A stretch of 64,000 nucleotides of DNA, taken from NCBI RefSeq assembly GCF_002135205.1, contig NZ_NEFZ01000006.1, positions 62,001 through 126,000 on the forward strand, given 5' to 3'. The stretch is from Acinetobacter sp. ANC 4204. GTDB lineage: Bacteria > Pseudomonadota > Gammaproteobacteria > Pseudomonadales > Moraxellaceae. Each line of letters begins with the position of its first letter. Within the stretch, counting starts at the first letter, position 1. Below are positions 28,175 through 36,877 of this stretch, in pieces. The notes below the pieces were generated by a model, which was given only the letters and a program-made list of their open reading frames with translations, made no database searches and was not told where the DNA came from. The position numbers and the translations under genes are program-made.

Positions 28175-29389
28175 TTAATTAGCCACTACTCTTTTAATAA
28201 TCATTGCAATACCTTGACCAACACCAATACACATCGAACATAGCGCATAGGTTCCACCCGTTTGTTCTAATTGATTTAATGCTGTAGTGACCAAACGTGC
28301 ACCCGATGCACCCAGTGGATGACCAATCGCAATCGCCCCACCATTTGGATTCACCTGTGTCGTATCGTCTGCCAGACCGAGATCACGGGTAACGGCCAAT
28401 GCTTGTGCTGCAAAAGCTTCATTCAACTCAATCACATCCATCTGCTCTAATGTCAGATTGGCTTGTTTCAGTAACTTTTTGATGGCAGGTGCAGGTGCAA
28501 AGCCCATGATGCGCGGTTCTACACCCACTGCTGTTGAAGCTATGATTTTGGCACGGGGTTTAAGCTGGTACTGTTCAACCGCTTGTTCCGAAGCAATCAG
28601 TACAGCAGCCGCACCGTCATTGATGCCTGATGCATTCCCCGCAGTGACGGTGCCTTCTGCTGTCACGACTGGCTTCAGTTTGGCCAAAGCTTCTAAGGTG
28701 GTCGATGCACGTGGATGTTCATCCGTGTCGACCACAATCGGATCACCCTTACGCTGTGGAATATTCACAGGGATGATTTCATGTTTAAAAAAGCCTTGAG
28801 CTTGCGCGGTTGCGGTGCGCTGTTGACTCGCCAAGGCAAACTGGTCTTGATCTGAGCGATCAATATTAAATTGTTGTGCCACGTTTTCAGCGGTTTGCGG
28901 CATGGTGTCTACACCATACATCGCTTTGAGCTTAGGATTAATAAAACGCCAGCCCATAGTGGTGTCTTCAATCTTCTGGCTACGGCCATAAGCTGTTTCT
29001 GATTTACCCATCACAAAGGGTGCACGAGACATACTTTCCACACCACCTGCAATGATCAGATTGGCTTCACCTGCTTTAATCGCACGGGCTGCCATCGCAA
29101 TCGCATCTAGGGATGAACCACATAAGCGATTCACAGTCGTGGCTGGGACTTCAACGGGTAAACCAGCAAGCAATGCAGACATACGACCGACATTACGGTT
29201 ATCTTCACCTGCTTGGTTGGCGCAGCCATAGATCACGTCATCGACTTGTGTCCAATCCACGCTGGGATTACGTTGCATCAAGGCTTGAATCGGCACTGCA
29301 CCCAAGTCATCGGCACGTACTGGAGCGAGTCCACCTGCATAACGTCCGAATGGGGTACGGATGGCATCGATGATATAAGCATTTTTCAT
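28175..29389 (-). CDS. pcaF: 3-oxoadipyl-CoA thiolase
   Basis: A 404-aa thiolase that splits 3-oxoadipyl-CoA into succinyl-CoA and acetyl-CoA. It begins KNAYIIDAIRTPFGRYAGGL and has the acyl-accepting Cys in NRLCGSSLDAI (about Cys90), the His in GHPLGASGAR and the second Cys in CSMCIGVGQG. The PcaF assignment rests on its sequence flavour and on the adjacent CoA-transferase genes. Base composition looks higher in G+C than that of the flanking dioxygenase and reductase genes, more like Acinetobacter backbone. It sits 152 bases after pcaJ, with a hairpin-rich repeat between. Confidence 0.93.
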   Translation of the reverse strand: MKNAYIIDAIRTPFGRYAGGLAPVRADDLGAVPIQALMQRNPSVDWTQVDDVIYGCANQAGEDNRNVGRMSALLAGLPVEVPATTVNRLCGSSLDAIAMAARAIKAGEANLIIAGGVESMSRAPFVMGKSETAYGRSQKIEDTTMGWRFINPKLKAMYGVDTMPQTAENVAQQFNIDRSDQDQFALASQQRTATAQAQGFFKHEIIPVNIPQRKGDPIVVDTDEHPRASTTLEALAKLKPVVTAEGTVTAGNASGINDGAAAVLIASEQAVEQYQLKPRAKIIASTAVGVEPRIMGFAPAPAIKKLLKQANLTLEQMDVIELNEAFAAQALAVTRDLGLADDTTQVNPNGGAIAIGHPLGASGARLVTTALNQLEQTGGTYALCSMCIGVGQGIAMIIKRVVAN

Positions 29390-29407
29390 ATTTAATTTTC
29401 CCTTTGA

Positions 29408-29540
29408 ATCCCCCTTGATCCCCCTTTACTAAAGGGGACTTTCTCTGGGAGCATTCTTTCATTTTTTCAATCCCTCCCAACCTCCCTTTTTAAAAGGGAG
29501 GAGTTCCCCCTCTTTTTCAAAGAGGGGTTAGGGGAGATTT
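29408..29540. repeat. Cluster of C/G-rich palindromic repeats between pcaJ and pcaF
   Basis: Three hairpins lie in about 130 bp: CCCCTTT/AAAGGGG (29421-29437), CCTCCCTTTT/AAAAGGGAGG (29481-29501) and CCCCTCTTT/AAAGAGGGG (29507-29527). They share a CCCCTTTxxAAAGGGG theme resembling intergenic repeats I recall from Acinetobacter chromosomes. They may cap or tune the pcaIJ transcript. Confidence 0.7.
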
Positions 29541-29541
29541 A

Positions 29542-30195
29542 TTATCCTTGTGTCGCATCCACTAAAGCTGCACCGGTCATTGCCTGTAATTCTGCAAAGC
29601 TTAGACCGTCGACTTTTTCAATCACTTTTAAACCCTCTGCAGTGACATCAATCACACACAGGTCGGTGTAAATACGATCGACACATTTCAAACCTGTTGC
29701 GGGATAAGTCAGTTCAGCCACAATCTTCGGCTCACCTTGTTTGGTCACATGGTCAGTGGTGATAAAGACTTTTTTAGCACCAACGGCTAAGTCCATCGCA
29801 CCACCTACCGCTGGAATTGCATCGGGCGCACCCGTATGCCAGTTGGCCAAGTCACCATTGGCTGCCACTTGAAAGGCGCCAAGGACTGCGATATCTAAGT
29901 GACCACCACGCATCATGGCAAAAGAGTCCCCATGATGGAAAAAGCTACCACCTTGCAGCATGGTCACATATTCTTTCCCTGCGTTGATCAGTTCAGGGTC
30001 TTCTTGACCTTTTTCAGGTGGTGGACCAAAAGCCAATAAGCCATTTTCAGAATGTAAGAACACGTCTTTGTCACTTGGTAAGTAACTGGCAATCTTGGTC
30101 GGTAAGCCAATACCTAAGTTGACATACGCACCATCGGGAATATCTTGTGCGACACGTTCTGCAATTTGGTTACGGCTGAGTTTTTGATAGCTCAT
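29542..30195 (-). CDS. pcaJ: 3-oxoadipate CoA-transferase subunit B
   Basis: A 217-aa beta subunit. The ATG at 30195 follows GGGAGAAC and lies 13 bases after pcaI; a longer frame to 30255 overlaps pcaI and is not preferred. Motifs are GAYVNLGIGLPTKIASYL, the catalytic-glutamate region FLHSENGLLAFGPPP, and GGHLDIAVLGAFQV. With PcaI it transfers CoA from succinyl-CoA to 3-oxoadipate. Its G+C looks higher than that of neighbouring island genes. Confidence 0.93.
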   Translation of the reverse strand: MSYQKLSRNQIAERVAQDIPDGAYVNLGIGLPTKIASYLPSDKDVFLHSENGLLAFGPPPEKGQEDPELINAGKEYVTMLQGGSFFHHGDSFAMMRGGHLDIAVLGAFQVAANGDLANWHTGAPDAIPAVGGAMDLAVGAKKVFITTDHVTKQGEPKIVAELTYPATGLKCVDRIYTDLCVIDVTAEGLKVIEKVDGLSFAELQAMTGAALVDATQG

Positions 30196-30208
30196 GATGT
30201 TCTCCCGA

Positions 30209-30889
30209 TTACACAGCAACAGGTTCAGGTTGAACCTGTACCACGTGTTGAACAAAAATACCTGCGGTGATGATGTGTTCAGGGTCTAATTCACCCAAGT
30301 CCACCACTTCAGAGACTTGGGCAATGGTTACACCTGCCGCCATGGCCATAATCGGGCCGAAGTTACGTGCCGATTTGCGGTAGACCAAGTTACCCCAACG
30401 ATCGCCTTGCTGCGCTTTAATCAAAGCAAAGTCAGCTTTGATTGGATATTCCAGTACATAATCTTTACCATCGATGTGACGGGTTTCTTTGCCTTCGGCC
30501 AATAAGGTACCGTAGCCTGTTGGGGTGAAGACTGCACCGAGTCCCATACCTGCGGCTTGAATACGACAGGCCAAATTGCCTTGCGGCACCAGTTCCAATT
30601 CGATTTTTCCTGCACGATAGAGTTCATCGAAGACCCAAGAGTCGGACTGACGCGGGAACGAACAGATGACTTTTTTCACGGCACCGGCTTTGAGTAGTTT
30701 GGCTAAACCATAGTCACCATTACCCGCATTGTTGCTGACGATGGTAAGGTCTTTAATGCCGAGTTGAATTAAGCCATCGATCAGTTCAGCAGGTTGTCCT
30801 GCAGTACCAAAACCACCAATCATGATGGTTGAGCCGTCGGTGATTTGGGAGAGCACTTCCGTGAGGGATGCTGCACTTTTATCTATCAT
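30209..30889 (-). CDS. pcaI: 3-oxoadipate CoA-transferase subunit A
   Basis: A 226-aa alpha subunit with the glycine loop TIMIGGFGTAGQPAELIDGL, SNNAGNGDYGLAKLL and ALIKAQQGDRWGNLVYRKSARNF. Its ATG overlaps the dioxygenase stop (TAATG), so a backbone-like pca gene has been joined directly to the ring-cleavage gene. It could also be called ScoA or CatI; the adjacent dioxygenase, reductase and thiolase favour the beta-ketoadipate role. Confidence 0.92.
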   Translation of the reverse strand: MIDKSAASLTEVLSQITDGSTIMIGGFGTAGQPAELIDGLIQLGIKDLTIVSNNAGNGDYGLAKLLKAGAVKKVICSFPRQSDSWVFDELYRAGKIELELVPQGNLACRIQAAGMGLGAVFTPTGYGTLLAEGKETRHIDGKDYVLEYPIKADFALIKAQQGDRWGNLVYRKSARNFGPIMAMAAGVTIAQVSEVVDLGELDPEHIITAGIFVQHVVQVQPEPVAV

Positions 30890-31764
30890 TAAATAACCTC
30901 AACCTTCTTTTTGTTTAAAATAAAGTCAAAATCTAATGTGTAAAAAGGATTATCTTGGTGCACACCATTAGGCGCTACACCACTTTCATGCTTAATCCAC
31001 TTTGCAATTAAAGAAGTACGCACACCAAAAACAGCATCAGAATCTAGATACTCGCCTTCATCTTTAAAAACATGAGTCACTAAGCGCTCATAACCATGAG
31101 CCGAAATCATGAAATGTAAATGAGCTGGACGCCACGGATGTCGGTTTAACTCTTCAAGCATTTTTCCGACAGGACCGTCATGTGGAATTGGGTAAGCTTC
31201 CGGGACAATTGTTTCAAAATGATATTTACCTTCTTTATCAGCATGAAAAACAGCTCGCCCCTGATAATCAACTAAATTCTCTTTCTGTACATCATAAAAG
31301 CCTTCATCGTCCGCTTGCCAAACTTCGATGACAGCATGAGGAATAGTTTTACCGTCTATGCCTTTGATTACACCATTTACGAACCATGAAGTACCTTTCA
31401 CCCCTTCACTCATATTACTGCCTAACTCTAACTGCGGAGCATCTTGAACATGAAATGGCCCAAATACTGTTGCTTCAGTACAACCGATTGGTTTTTTGTG
31501 ATTTTGAGCAATGACTAATGTTGACAGACCTAGTGTGTCAGATAAAAGAATGAATTCTTGACGCGTTGGACTACAAATTTGCCCAACATCAGTTAAAAAC
31601 TTCACACCTATTTCCCACTCTTCTTCAGTAAGTTGGACTTCTCTAGCAAATGAATGTAAATGCTGTACTAAAGAATGCATAACATCTTTGAGGCGTTCAT
31701 TTGAAGACGAAGAGTTTCTCTCTATAACAGCTTGCGTGATTGTTCTTTCATCTAAATTCTTCAT
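30889..31764 (-). CDS. Intradiol dioxygenase, probably hydroxyquinol 1,2-dioxygenase
   Basis: A 291-aa non-haem Fe(III) intradiol enzyme. An N-terminal helical dimer domain is followed by the catalytic beta-sandwich. Ligands are visible as Tyr157 (DEGFYDV), Tyr191 (EAYPIPHDGPVG), His215 and His217 (HPWRPAHLHF). It opens hydroxyquinol (1,2,4-trihydroxybenzene) to maleylacetate. The choice of hydroxyquinol over catechol rests on the nearby maleylacetate reductase and the lack of muconate-cycloisomerase genes. It is first in the dioxygenase-pcaI-pcaJ-pcaF unit and divergent from the LysR gene. Confidence 0.9.
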   Translation of the reverse strand: MKNLDERTITQAVIERNSSSSNERLKDVMHSLVQHLHSFAREVQLTEEEWEIGVKFLTDVGQICSPTRQEFILLSDTLGLSTLVIAQNHKKPIGCTEATVFGPFHVQDAPQLELGSNMSEGVKGTSWFVNGVIKGIDGKTIPHAVIEVWQADDEGFYDVQKENLVDYQGRAVFHADKEGKYHFETIVPEAYPIPHDGPVGKMLEELNRHPWRPAHLHFMISAHGYERLVTHVFKDEGEYLDSDAVFGVRTSLIAKWIKHESGVAPNGVHQDNPFYTLDFDFILNKKKVEVI

Positions 31765-31851
31765 AATTTTTCCATAAAATGAATCTAACTCCTATGAATC
31801 TCATGCTAAGCTGTTAATTATTGAAATAAAATGTTGCTTGAGAAAATCTTT

Positions 31852-31867
31852 ATTTCATATTGGAAAT
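31852..31867. promoter_or_regulatory. ATTTC-N6-GAAAT dyad between dioxygenase and LysR genes
   Basis: Perfect 5-bp arms ATTTC and GAAAT lie six bases apart in the 119-bp divergent promoter region, the usual place for a LysR-type site. The same dyad lies inside a larger palindrome at 32871-32900, and related forms occur at 28009 and 39391. Confidence 0.6.
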
Positions 31868-31883
31868 AATAGGAAGGGATTGT

Positions 31884-32804
31884 ATGGACAGATTGACGAG
31901 CATGGAGTTATTCGTTGCTGTTGCAGAACTAGGTACACTCAATAAGGCCGCTGAGAAATTAGATATATCTAATGCTGCTGCGACTAGACATATTGCCTCT
32001 TTAGAAAATAGGCTGAATGTCAGATTAATCGAACGTAGTACTCGCCGCCTATCCTTAACCACTATTGGTATTGAATATTATAAAAAATGTAAAGAGTTAC
32101 TTTCTGAAATTGATCAAGCAGAATCATCAATTAGTTCATCTGCAGTTGAACCTGAGGGAACAGTAACTATCACCTCTTCAATTTCATTTGCGATTATGCA
32201 CATTACTCCTTTAATTCCTCAATTTAATAAACTTTATCCTAAAATTAAAATCAACTTAGTTGGTGCAAATCGCTACCATGACATTATTGATAGCAACATT
32301 GATATTGCTATCCGGACTCGTGAGTTTGAACCAGATTCCAATCTAACTATTCGGAAACTAGCAACTACACACCGCATTTTAGCTGCCTCTTACGACTACA
32401 TAAAACGTAAAGGCAAACCTAAAACGATTGAAGAACTCCAAAATCATGACATTTTGCTCTACAGTCATGCAAATAACCCAAGGGTTTTAAGTTTTAGTAA
32501 AGATGATGAAGTTAAAAACTTTGCATTAGATCCAATTATGGAAACGAATGACGGACAAATTGTAAGGTCAGCAGCTTTGAATGGTGCTGGGATTCTCATT
32601 CAACCGCTATATATTATTTACCAAGATATTGTAGAAGGAAGGCTTATTCCGATATTAACAGATTGGAAGTTGCCAGAGCTTACGGTAAACATTGCTTTTC
32701 AGAGCAGGCAGTTTATGCCTATAAAAAATAGACTGTTTATAGATTTCTTGCTAGATGATTTCAAAAATAAAGAATACGAACGCTATTGGAGTTCTATTCA
32801 ATAG
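31884..32804 (+). CDS. LysR-family regulator of the catabolic region
   Basis: A 306-aa regulator. The ATG at 31884 follows AGGAAGGGA. The N-terminal winged HTH reads MELFVAVAELGTLNKAAEKL, then NAAATRHIASLENRLNVRLI, ERSTRRLSLTTIG. The C-terminal effector domain follows (EGTVTITSSISFAIMHITPL). It is divergent from the hydroxyquinol dioxygenase gene, with a dyad between. I infer it activates the ring-cleavage unit and, from the shared dyads, probably the dehydrogenase, IolG-operon and reductase units. The effector may be the initial substrate or hydroxyquinol itself. Confidence 0.9.
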   Translation: MDRLTSMELFVAVAELGTLNKAAEKLDISNAAATRHIASLENRLNVRLIERSTRRLSLTTIGIEYYKKCKELLSEIDQAESSISSSAVEPEGTVTITSSISFAIMHITPLIPQFNKLYPKIKINLVGANRYHDIIDSNIDIAIRTREFEPDSNLTIRKLATTHRILAASYDYIKRKGKPKTIEELQNHDILLYSHANNPRVLSFSKDDEVKNFALDPIMETNDGQIVRSAALNGAGILIQPLYIIYQDIVEGRLIPILTDWKLPELTVNIAFQSRQFMPIKNRLFIDFLLDDFKNKEYERYWSSIQ

Positions 32805-32870
32805 CTTTATTTCGGTCTTATGGGGGCAGACTTATCATTTCCCCAAACCAACATTGGTACTACATCCACA

Positions 32871-32900
32871 AATGATTATTTCAAAATTGAAATAATCATT
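32871..32900. promoter_or_regulatory. 30-bp perfect palindrome upstream of the first dehydrogenase gene
   Basis: AATGATTATTTCA (32871-32883), four bases, then its exact complement TGAAATAATCATT (32888-32900). The centre (32878-32893) contains ATTTC-N6-GAAAT, the dyad found in the LysR-dioxygenase divergent region. It lies about 85 bp upstream of the dehydrogenase start: a likely regulator operator. Confidence 0.65.
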
Positions 32901-32984
32901 TCCCTAAAAGTTCTTTATACACAAATTAGAAAAAGCTAACTTGCATCTATTCAAAACTGGAAAGTTGTTTACAGGAGTTTTATT

Positions 32985-34058
32985 TTGCAAAAAGATAAAT
33001 TAAAAGTTGCGTTATTAGGTATCACCCACCCGCACACTTCAGGACGAGTAAAAGCACTACAGCGTCGTCAAGATATCGAGATTTATGGTGCAGCAGATCA
33101 TAGCGAACTTTTAAAGCCTTTTTGTGAGGCTTTGAATCTTGCCGAACGCTCTAAAGAAGACATTTTAAGTAATCCAGATATTGATATTATTCTAGTTCAT
33201 TCAAAAAGCTATGAAATGGCTGATCTAACTATTGCAGCATTACAAGCAGGAAAAGCTGTATTAGTTGAGAAACCCGCTGGCAGAGGTGTAGCCGATACAC
33301 AACGTATCGTTGATGCTGTAAATGAATTTAATGGTTTTGTTCAGGTTGGCTATTGTTGGCGATTTGCTCCTTCAATCAACGTAATGCATGATGTTATTCA
33401 GCAAGGTAAAATTGGCAAAGTTTTACAAATTCGCGCTCATGCAGGCTGCTCGCATAATGAAGCTGAAACTGCACATATGAGACAGCCTGGCGATATTGGT
33501 GGAGCATTCTTCGTTATTGGTTGTCATTTATTTGACCGCGTACTACATCACTTTGGCATGCCAAAATCTGTAAATGCACGTATTACCAAATTCAAAGATT
33601 TCAAAGGTGAAGAGTCTCGCGAAGATGCTGCAGGTGCGATTCTTAACTATGATGATAAGATTGTTGTTGTAGACTTCATGTCTTGGGATGTTCTTCCTTG
33701 GACTGAAAGCTGGGATATGACAGCTTATGGCACTGAAGGTATTATGTCTTCTCGCTCATTACCTTCATCTTACAAACTCTATCAAACTGGTAATATCGAA
33801 GGTACTACGGAAGGTTGGACAGAATGGCATGAGACAAGTTTCCCTGAGATTTGGGCTACGAAGAAAACTGAATACTCTCCAGATATTGCTGAAATTGGCA
33901 ACCCAGTCTATTTCGATCGTGAATTGAATGCATTCTTAGATTCATATCAAAATGGTAAGCCTTCTCAAGTACCAGCCACTCAAGCACATAACATTTCTGT
34001 TTTACTTGCAGCATTATTTGATTCTGCAGGAAAAGATGGCAGTGAAGTCTTTCTATAA
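32985..34058 (+). CDS. Gfo/Idh/MocA-family dehydrogenase
   Basis: A 357-aa NAD(P)-dependent sugar/cyclitol dehydrogenase. The N-terminal Rossmann domain has an unusual loop, LLGITHPHTSGR, in place of the classic GxGxxG. The catalytic Lys is in EKPAG (Lys96). GGAFFVIGCHLFD supplies the acid/base His171 and Asp174. The start is a TTG preceded by AGGAG at good spacing. It is followed by a strong hairpin and then the small monooxygenase-like gene. It may oxidise the substrate at a ring position different from that used by the IolG-like enzyme, or oxidise a glycoside at C3. Confidence 0.85.
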   Translation: MQKDKLKVALLGITHPHTSGRVKALQRRQDIEIYGAADHSELLKPFCEALNLAERSKEDILSNPDIDIILVHSKSYEMADLTIAALQAGKAVLVEKPAGRGVADTQRIVDAVNEFNGFVQVGYCWRFAPSINVMHDVIQQGKIGKVLQIRAHAGCSHNEAETAHMRQPGDIGGAFFVIGCHLFDRVLHHFGMPKSVNARITKFKDFKGEESREDAAGAILNYDDKIVVVDFMSWDVLPWTESWDMTAYGTEGIMSSRSLPSSYKLYQTGNIEGTTEGWTEWHETSFPEIWATKKTEYSPDIAEIGNPVYFDRELNAFLDSYQNGKPSQVPATQAHNISVLLAALFDSAGKDGSEVFL

Positions 34059-34064
34059 TCATTA

Positions 34065-34100
34065 AGTAAAAATGCAACTATAAGTAGTTGCATTTTTACT
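34065..34100 (+). terminator. Strong hairpin between dehydrogenase and ABM genes
   Basis: Perfect 16-bp arms AGTAAAAATGCAACTA and TAGTTGCATTTTTACT flank a TAAG loop, seven bases after the dehydrogenase stop. The T-rich descending arm makes it terminator-like; it would reduce expression of the next gene. Confidence 0.75.
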
Positions 34101-34115
34101 TCTATTTGAGATTTT

Positions 34116-34406
34116 ATGAATAAAGAAATTAGAGTTGTTGCTAAATTAGAAGTTCAACGAGAACACATTAATCAGGTTATTGAAGTGTTTAAAGAGCTTG
34201 TTAATGAGACCCGTAAAGAGTTCGGTTGCTTACAGTATGATTTACATCAAGAAGTACATGATCCTGCTACATTAATCTTTTTTGAAAAATGGCGAACAAT
34301 GGATGACTTAAATAAACATTTAAAAACAGCGCACTTTATCGCCTGTTTTAAAGAAGTTGGAAGTATGGTTAAACATAATGAAACTCGCATTCTAGAAAAA
34401 ATATAA
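34116..34406 (+). CDS. Antibiotic-biosynthesis-monooxygenase (ABM) domain protein
   Basis: A 96-aa ferredoxin-like alpha/beta barrel protein of the ABM/YgiN type (RVVAKLEVQREHINQVIEVF, CLQYDLHQEVHDPATLIFFEKW, HLKTAHF). YgiN-like members oxidise quinols without a cofactor, so a role with hydroxyquinol or its quinone is attractive but not shown. The conserved EKW and HxxxxHF pattern is present. It is downstream of the dehydrogenase, beyond a hairpin. Confidence 0.75.
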   Translation: MNKEIRVVAKLEVQREHINQVIEVFKELVNETRKEFGCLQYDLHQEVHDPATLIFFEKWRTMDDLNKHLKTAHFIACFKEVGSMVKHNETRILEKI

Positions 34407-34528
34407 TTGTGTATCCAACGTGTAAGTCTGAAGATAAGTACATAAACTAAAGAATAGTTAAGCCCCAACCCTAATATTTATAAAACCACCTTTTAGCGTT
34501 ATAAGATAAGAGGTGATCTTTTCTGAAA

Positions 34529-35719
34529 TTAAATTTCGTGATTAGATTTTTCAACAAAGAAAGCGATTAATAAAATAAATAATCCACCTAAGCTTAATAT
34601 TGATCCAATCCAGATAGGAGCCAACCACCCCATATCATGTGTCAATACCCAGCCACCTAAAAAAGCACCGAGGGCATTGGCTAAATTAAATGCAGAGTGA
34701 TTAAGTGAAGCAGCTAATACCTGTGCATCACCTGCAACATTCATAAGACGCATTTGTAGGGTATTACTTAATCCAATAATTATCATTCCGATTGCAAATA
34801 AACCAGCAATAGCTGTATAAATGTTATTCATAAAAAAACTCACTAAAATAAACGTGAGTGCAGAACTGATTAAAATACCAATAATAGTTTTATTTAGATT
34901 TTTATCAGCGAAATAGCCAGCTAACAGCCCTCCGATCACCATTCCAACTCCCCAAATCGCAAGTGCAATAGGTACGATTGAAATATCAGCATGAGTATAT
35001 TCAGTGAGGATTGGAGAAATATAGGTATATACAGAAAACATCCCACCAAATCCAACAGACCCAACAGCTAGGGTCAACCACATATTGATGTTTCTAAGAC
35101 CTGCTAACTCATTCTTTATACTTGCTGTTTTATGAACAGAAATATTAGGAACAAAAATGATAATCGCAATAAGTGTGATAAAGGCGATTGTAGCTGAAAC
35201 TTCAAATCCTGATCGCCAACCAAATTGTTGCCCCATCCACGTTGCCAAAGGAACTCCAACGACAGTCGCGGTGGTGAGTCCCATCATCATGAAAGCAACG
35301 GCTGTAGATCGCTGCTTAGGATTTGCAAGTTGAGCCGCGACCAAGGCACCTACACCAAAATATGCACCATGTGGTAGCCCTGCAATAAATCGCGATAATA
35401 ATACTGTTTCTGGGCTCTGAGCTAAAGCTGTAAAAGCATTTGCAATGCCGTAAAACAACATGAGTATAAGGAGTAAAGTCTTACGAGGAAGCTGGGCACA
35501 CAAGATAGCAATAATGGGAGCACCAATCACCACACCTAAGGCATAAGCACTGATAAAATAACCAGCATCAGGAATAGAGACTTGTAAATCTTCCGCTATT
35601 TCCTGAATTAGGCCCATCGCTACAAACTCAGTTGTACCGATACAAAACCCTCCAATTGCAAGAGCGAAGATAACGGCAAAAAGTGAATATGAGTGAGGTA
35701 AAGTAGGATCAGATGTCAT
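34529..35719 (-). CDS. MFS transporter (AraJ-like DHA1 family)
   Basis: A 396-aa 12-TM major facilitator. The FCIGTTEFVAMGLIQEIA opening, ISAYALGVVIGAPI and LSRFIAGLPHGAYFGVGALV are characteristic of AraJ/YdhP-type exporters. It sits within the catabolic region on the minus strand, convergent with the ABM gene. It may export toxic intermediates or be a passenger. No dyad of the regulon type was seen in its upstream 260 bp. Confidence 0.88.
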   Translation of the reverse strand: MTSDPTLPHSYSLFAVIFALAIGGFCIGTTEFVAMGLIQEIAEDLQVSIPDAGYFISAYALGVVIGAPIIAILCAQLPRKTLLLILMLFYGIANAFTALAQSPETVLLSRFIAGLPHGAYFGVGALVAAQLANPKQRSTAVAFMMMGLTTATVVGVPLATWMGQQFGWRSGFEVSATIAFITLIAIIIFVPNISVHKTASIKNELAGLRNINMWLTLAVGSVGFGGMFSVYTYISPILTEYTHADISIVPIALAIWGVGMVIGGLLAGYFADKNLNKTIIGILISSALTFILVSFFMNNIYTAIAGLFAIGMIIIGLSNTLQMRLMNVAGDAQVLAASLNHSAFNLANALGAFLGGWVLTHDMGWLAPIWIGSILSLGGLFILLIAFFVEKSNHEI

Positions 35720-35943
35720 AATAATAAAAGAGAATATTGAATTATAGTTTAAAGATAAAACGAGCCTAGAAAGTTAATTCTTAAATCCACATAAGCTATC
35801 AGCAAATTTTGGATAGCATTCTTGAATTATGTATTGATTCAACATAATGCTTTCAAAACTGTTACACCTCTTTTTTAAATTCACCGAGCTTTGATTAAAT
35901 ATCTTATAAACAAAATAAAACGACATTTTTAAACCGTATTTAT

Positions 35944-35976
35944 AACCCCAATAGTTTAAAAGTTACTATTGGGGTT
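35944..35976 (-). terminator. Hairpin at the end of the IolG-symporter-isomerase operon
   Basis: Perfect 12-bp arms AACCCCAATAGT and ACTATTGGGGTT flank a 9-base loop, starting seven bases after the isomerase stop. It is not followed by a long T-run on the minus strand. Confidence 0.65.
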
Positions 35977-35983
35977 AAAACTA

Positions 35984-36847
35984 TTAAGCTGTTACAGAAT
36001 TAAATGCACTAATTGTTGTCTCATAAGCCCGTTTTGCCATTTCATCAAGCGGAAGCACTCGATGCTCCTGTGAAATCAACTCAACGCCATAATACGGCTG
36101 GTTAAAGCCCGCCTTCTTAATTTCATTTAAAAACAATGGAATGTCATATGATCCTTGACCACAAAGTTTTCGATGGTGTGTAGAGTCGTTAAATAAATCA
36201 CCTTGAACTTCATCTGCTGCATCATTTAATTCAACTGATTTAATTAAGTGTTCTGGCACCATACTAATTTTTTCAAAATCAATATTACCACGTGCTAAAT
36301 GCCAGATATCTAAGCACAATCCACCATTAGCATCACCAGTATCAACGACTTTCAAGCCATCTTCTAAAGTAGCTAAACGTGAAAATGGCATAATTTCTAG
36401 AGCAACATTTGCATTCACTTGAGCCACTTCTTTACACAACTTAGAGAATTCCTCAGCCATGTTTTCCAAGCTATTTGGAGAATTTTCAAATGGCTTAGCA
36501 CCAATTTTCAAATTACACATTCCAAGCTCTGCACCGAGCTCAATCATTTTAGAACGCTCATAATCCGAGACTTTACGAGCATCGCCAGTTAAATACCAAT
36601 CTAATAAAATTTCTAGTTCGAAGTATTTAATATCATTGTCTTTAAATAACTGACGAATACTTGCTATGCTGTTTTGCTCAAGTGTTACTTGCAAATCGCT
36701 AAGTACAAGACCAACTCCTTTCCAACCCGCTTTAGACGCAGCTTCAACACGCTGCTGTAATGTAAATGGGCTAATTTCTGTTGGAGCACCCGGGTATACG
36801 TTTCCAGCTAAAGTCCAATAAGCCGCTAATAAGTCTGGTTTGTTCAT
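35984..36847 (-). CDS. Sugar-phosphate isomerase/epimerase-fold protein (IolE-like TIM barrel)
   Basis: A 287-aa xylose-isomerase-like TIM barrel. Probable metal ligands are Glu151 (ALEIMPF), Asp180 with His183 (CLDIWHLARG) and Glu256 (YGVELIS). The fold includes inosose dehydratase IolE, 3-dehydroshikimate dehydratase, which makes protocatechuate, and lyases acting on 3-keto-glycosides. Encoded last in the IolG-symporter operon, it is the best candidate for a dehydration or elimination step that could produce hydroxyquinol. The specific reaction cannot be read from sequence. Confidence 0.85.
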   Translation of the reverse strand: MNKPDLLAAYWTLAGNVYPGAPTEISPFTLQQRVEAASKAGWKGVGLVLSDLQVTLEQNSIASIRQLFKDNDIKYFELEILLDWYLTGDARKVSDYERSKMIELGAELGMCNLKIGAKPFENSPNSLENMAEEFSKLCKEVAQVNANVALEIMPFSRLATLEDGLKVVDTGDANGGLCLDIWHLARGNIDFEKISMVPEHLIKSVELNDAADEVQGDLFNDSTHHRKLCGQGSYDIPLFLNEIKKAGFNQPYYGVELISQEHRVLPLDEMAKRAYETTISAFNSVTA

Positions 36848-36877
36848 AACATATTTCCTTTGTTTATTTTATGAAAT

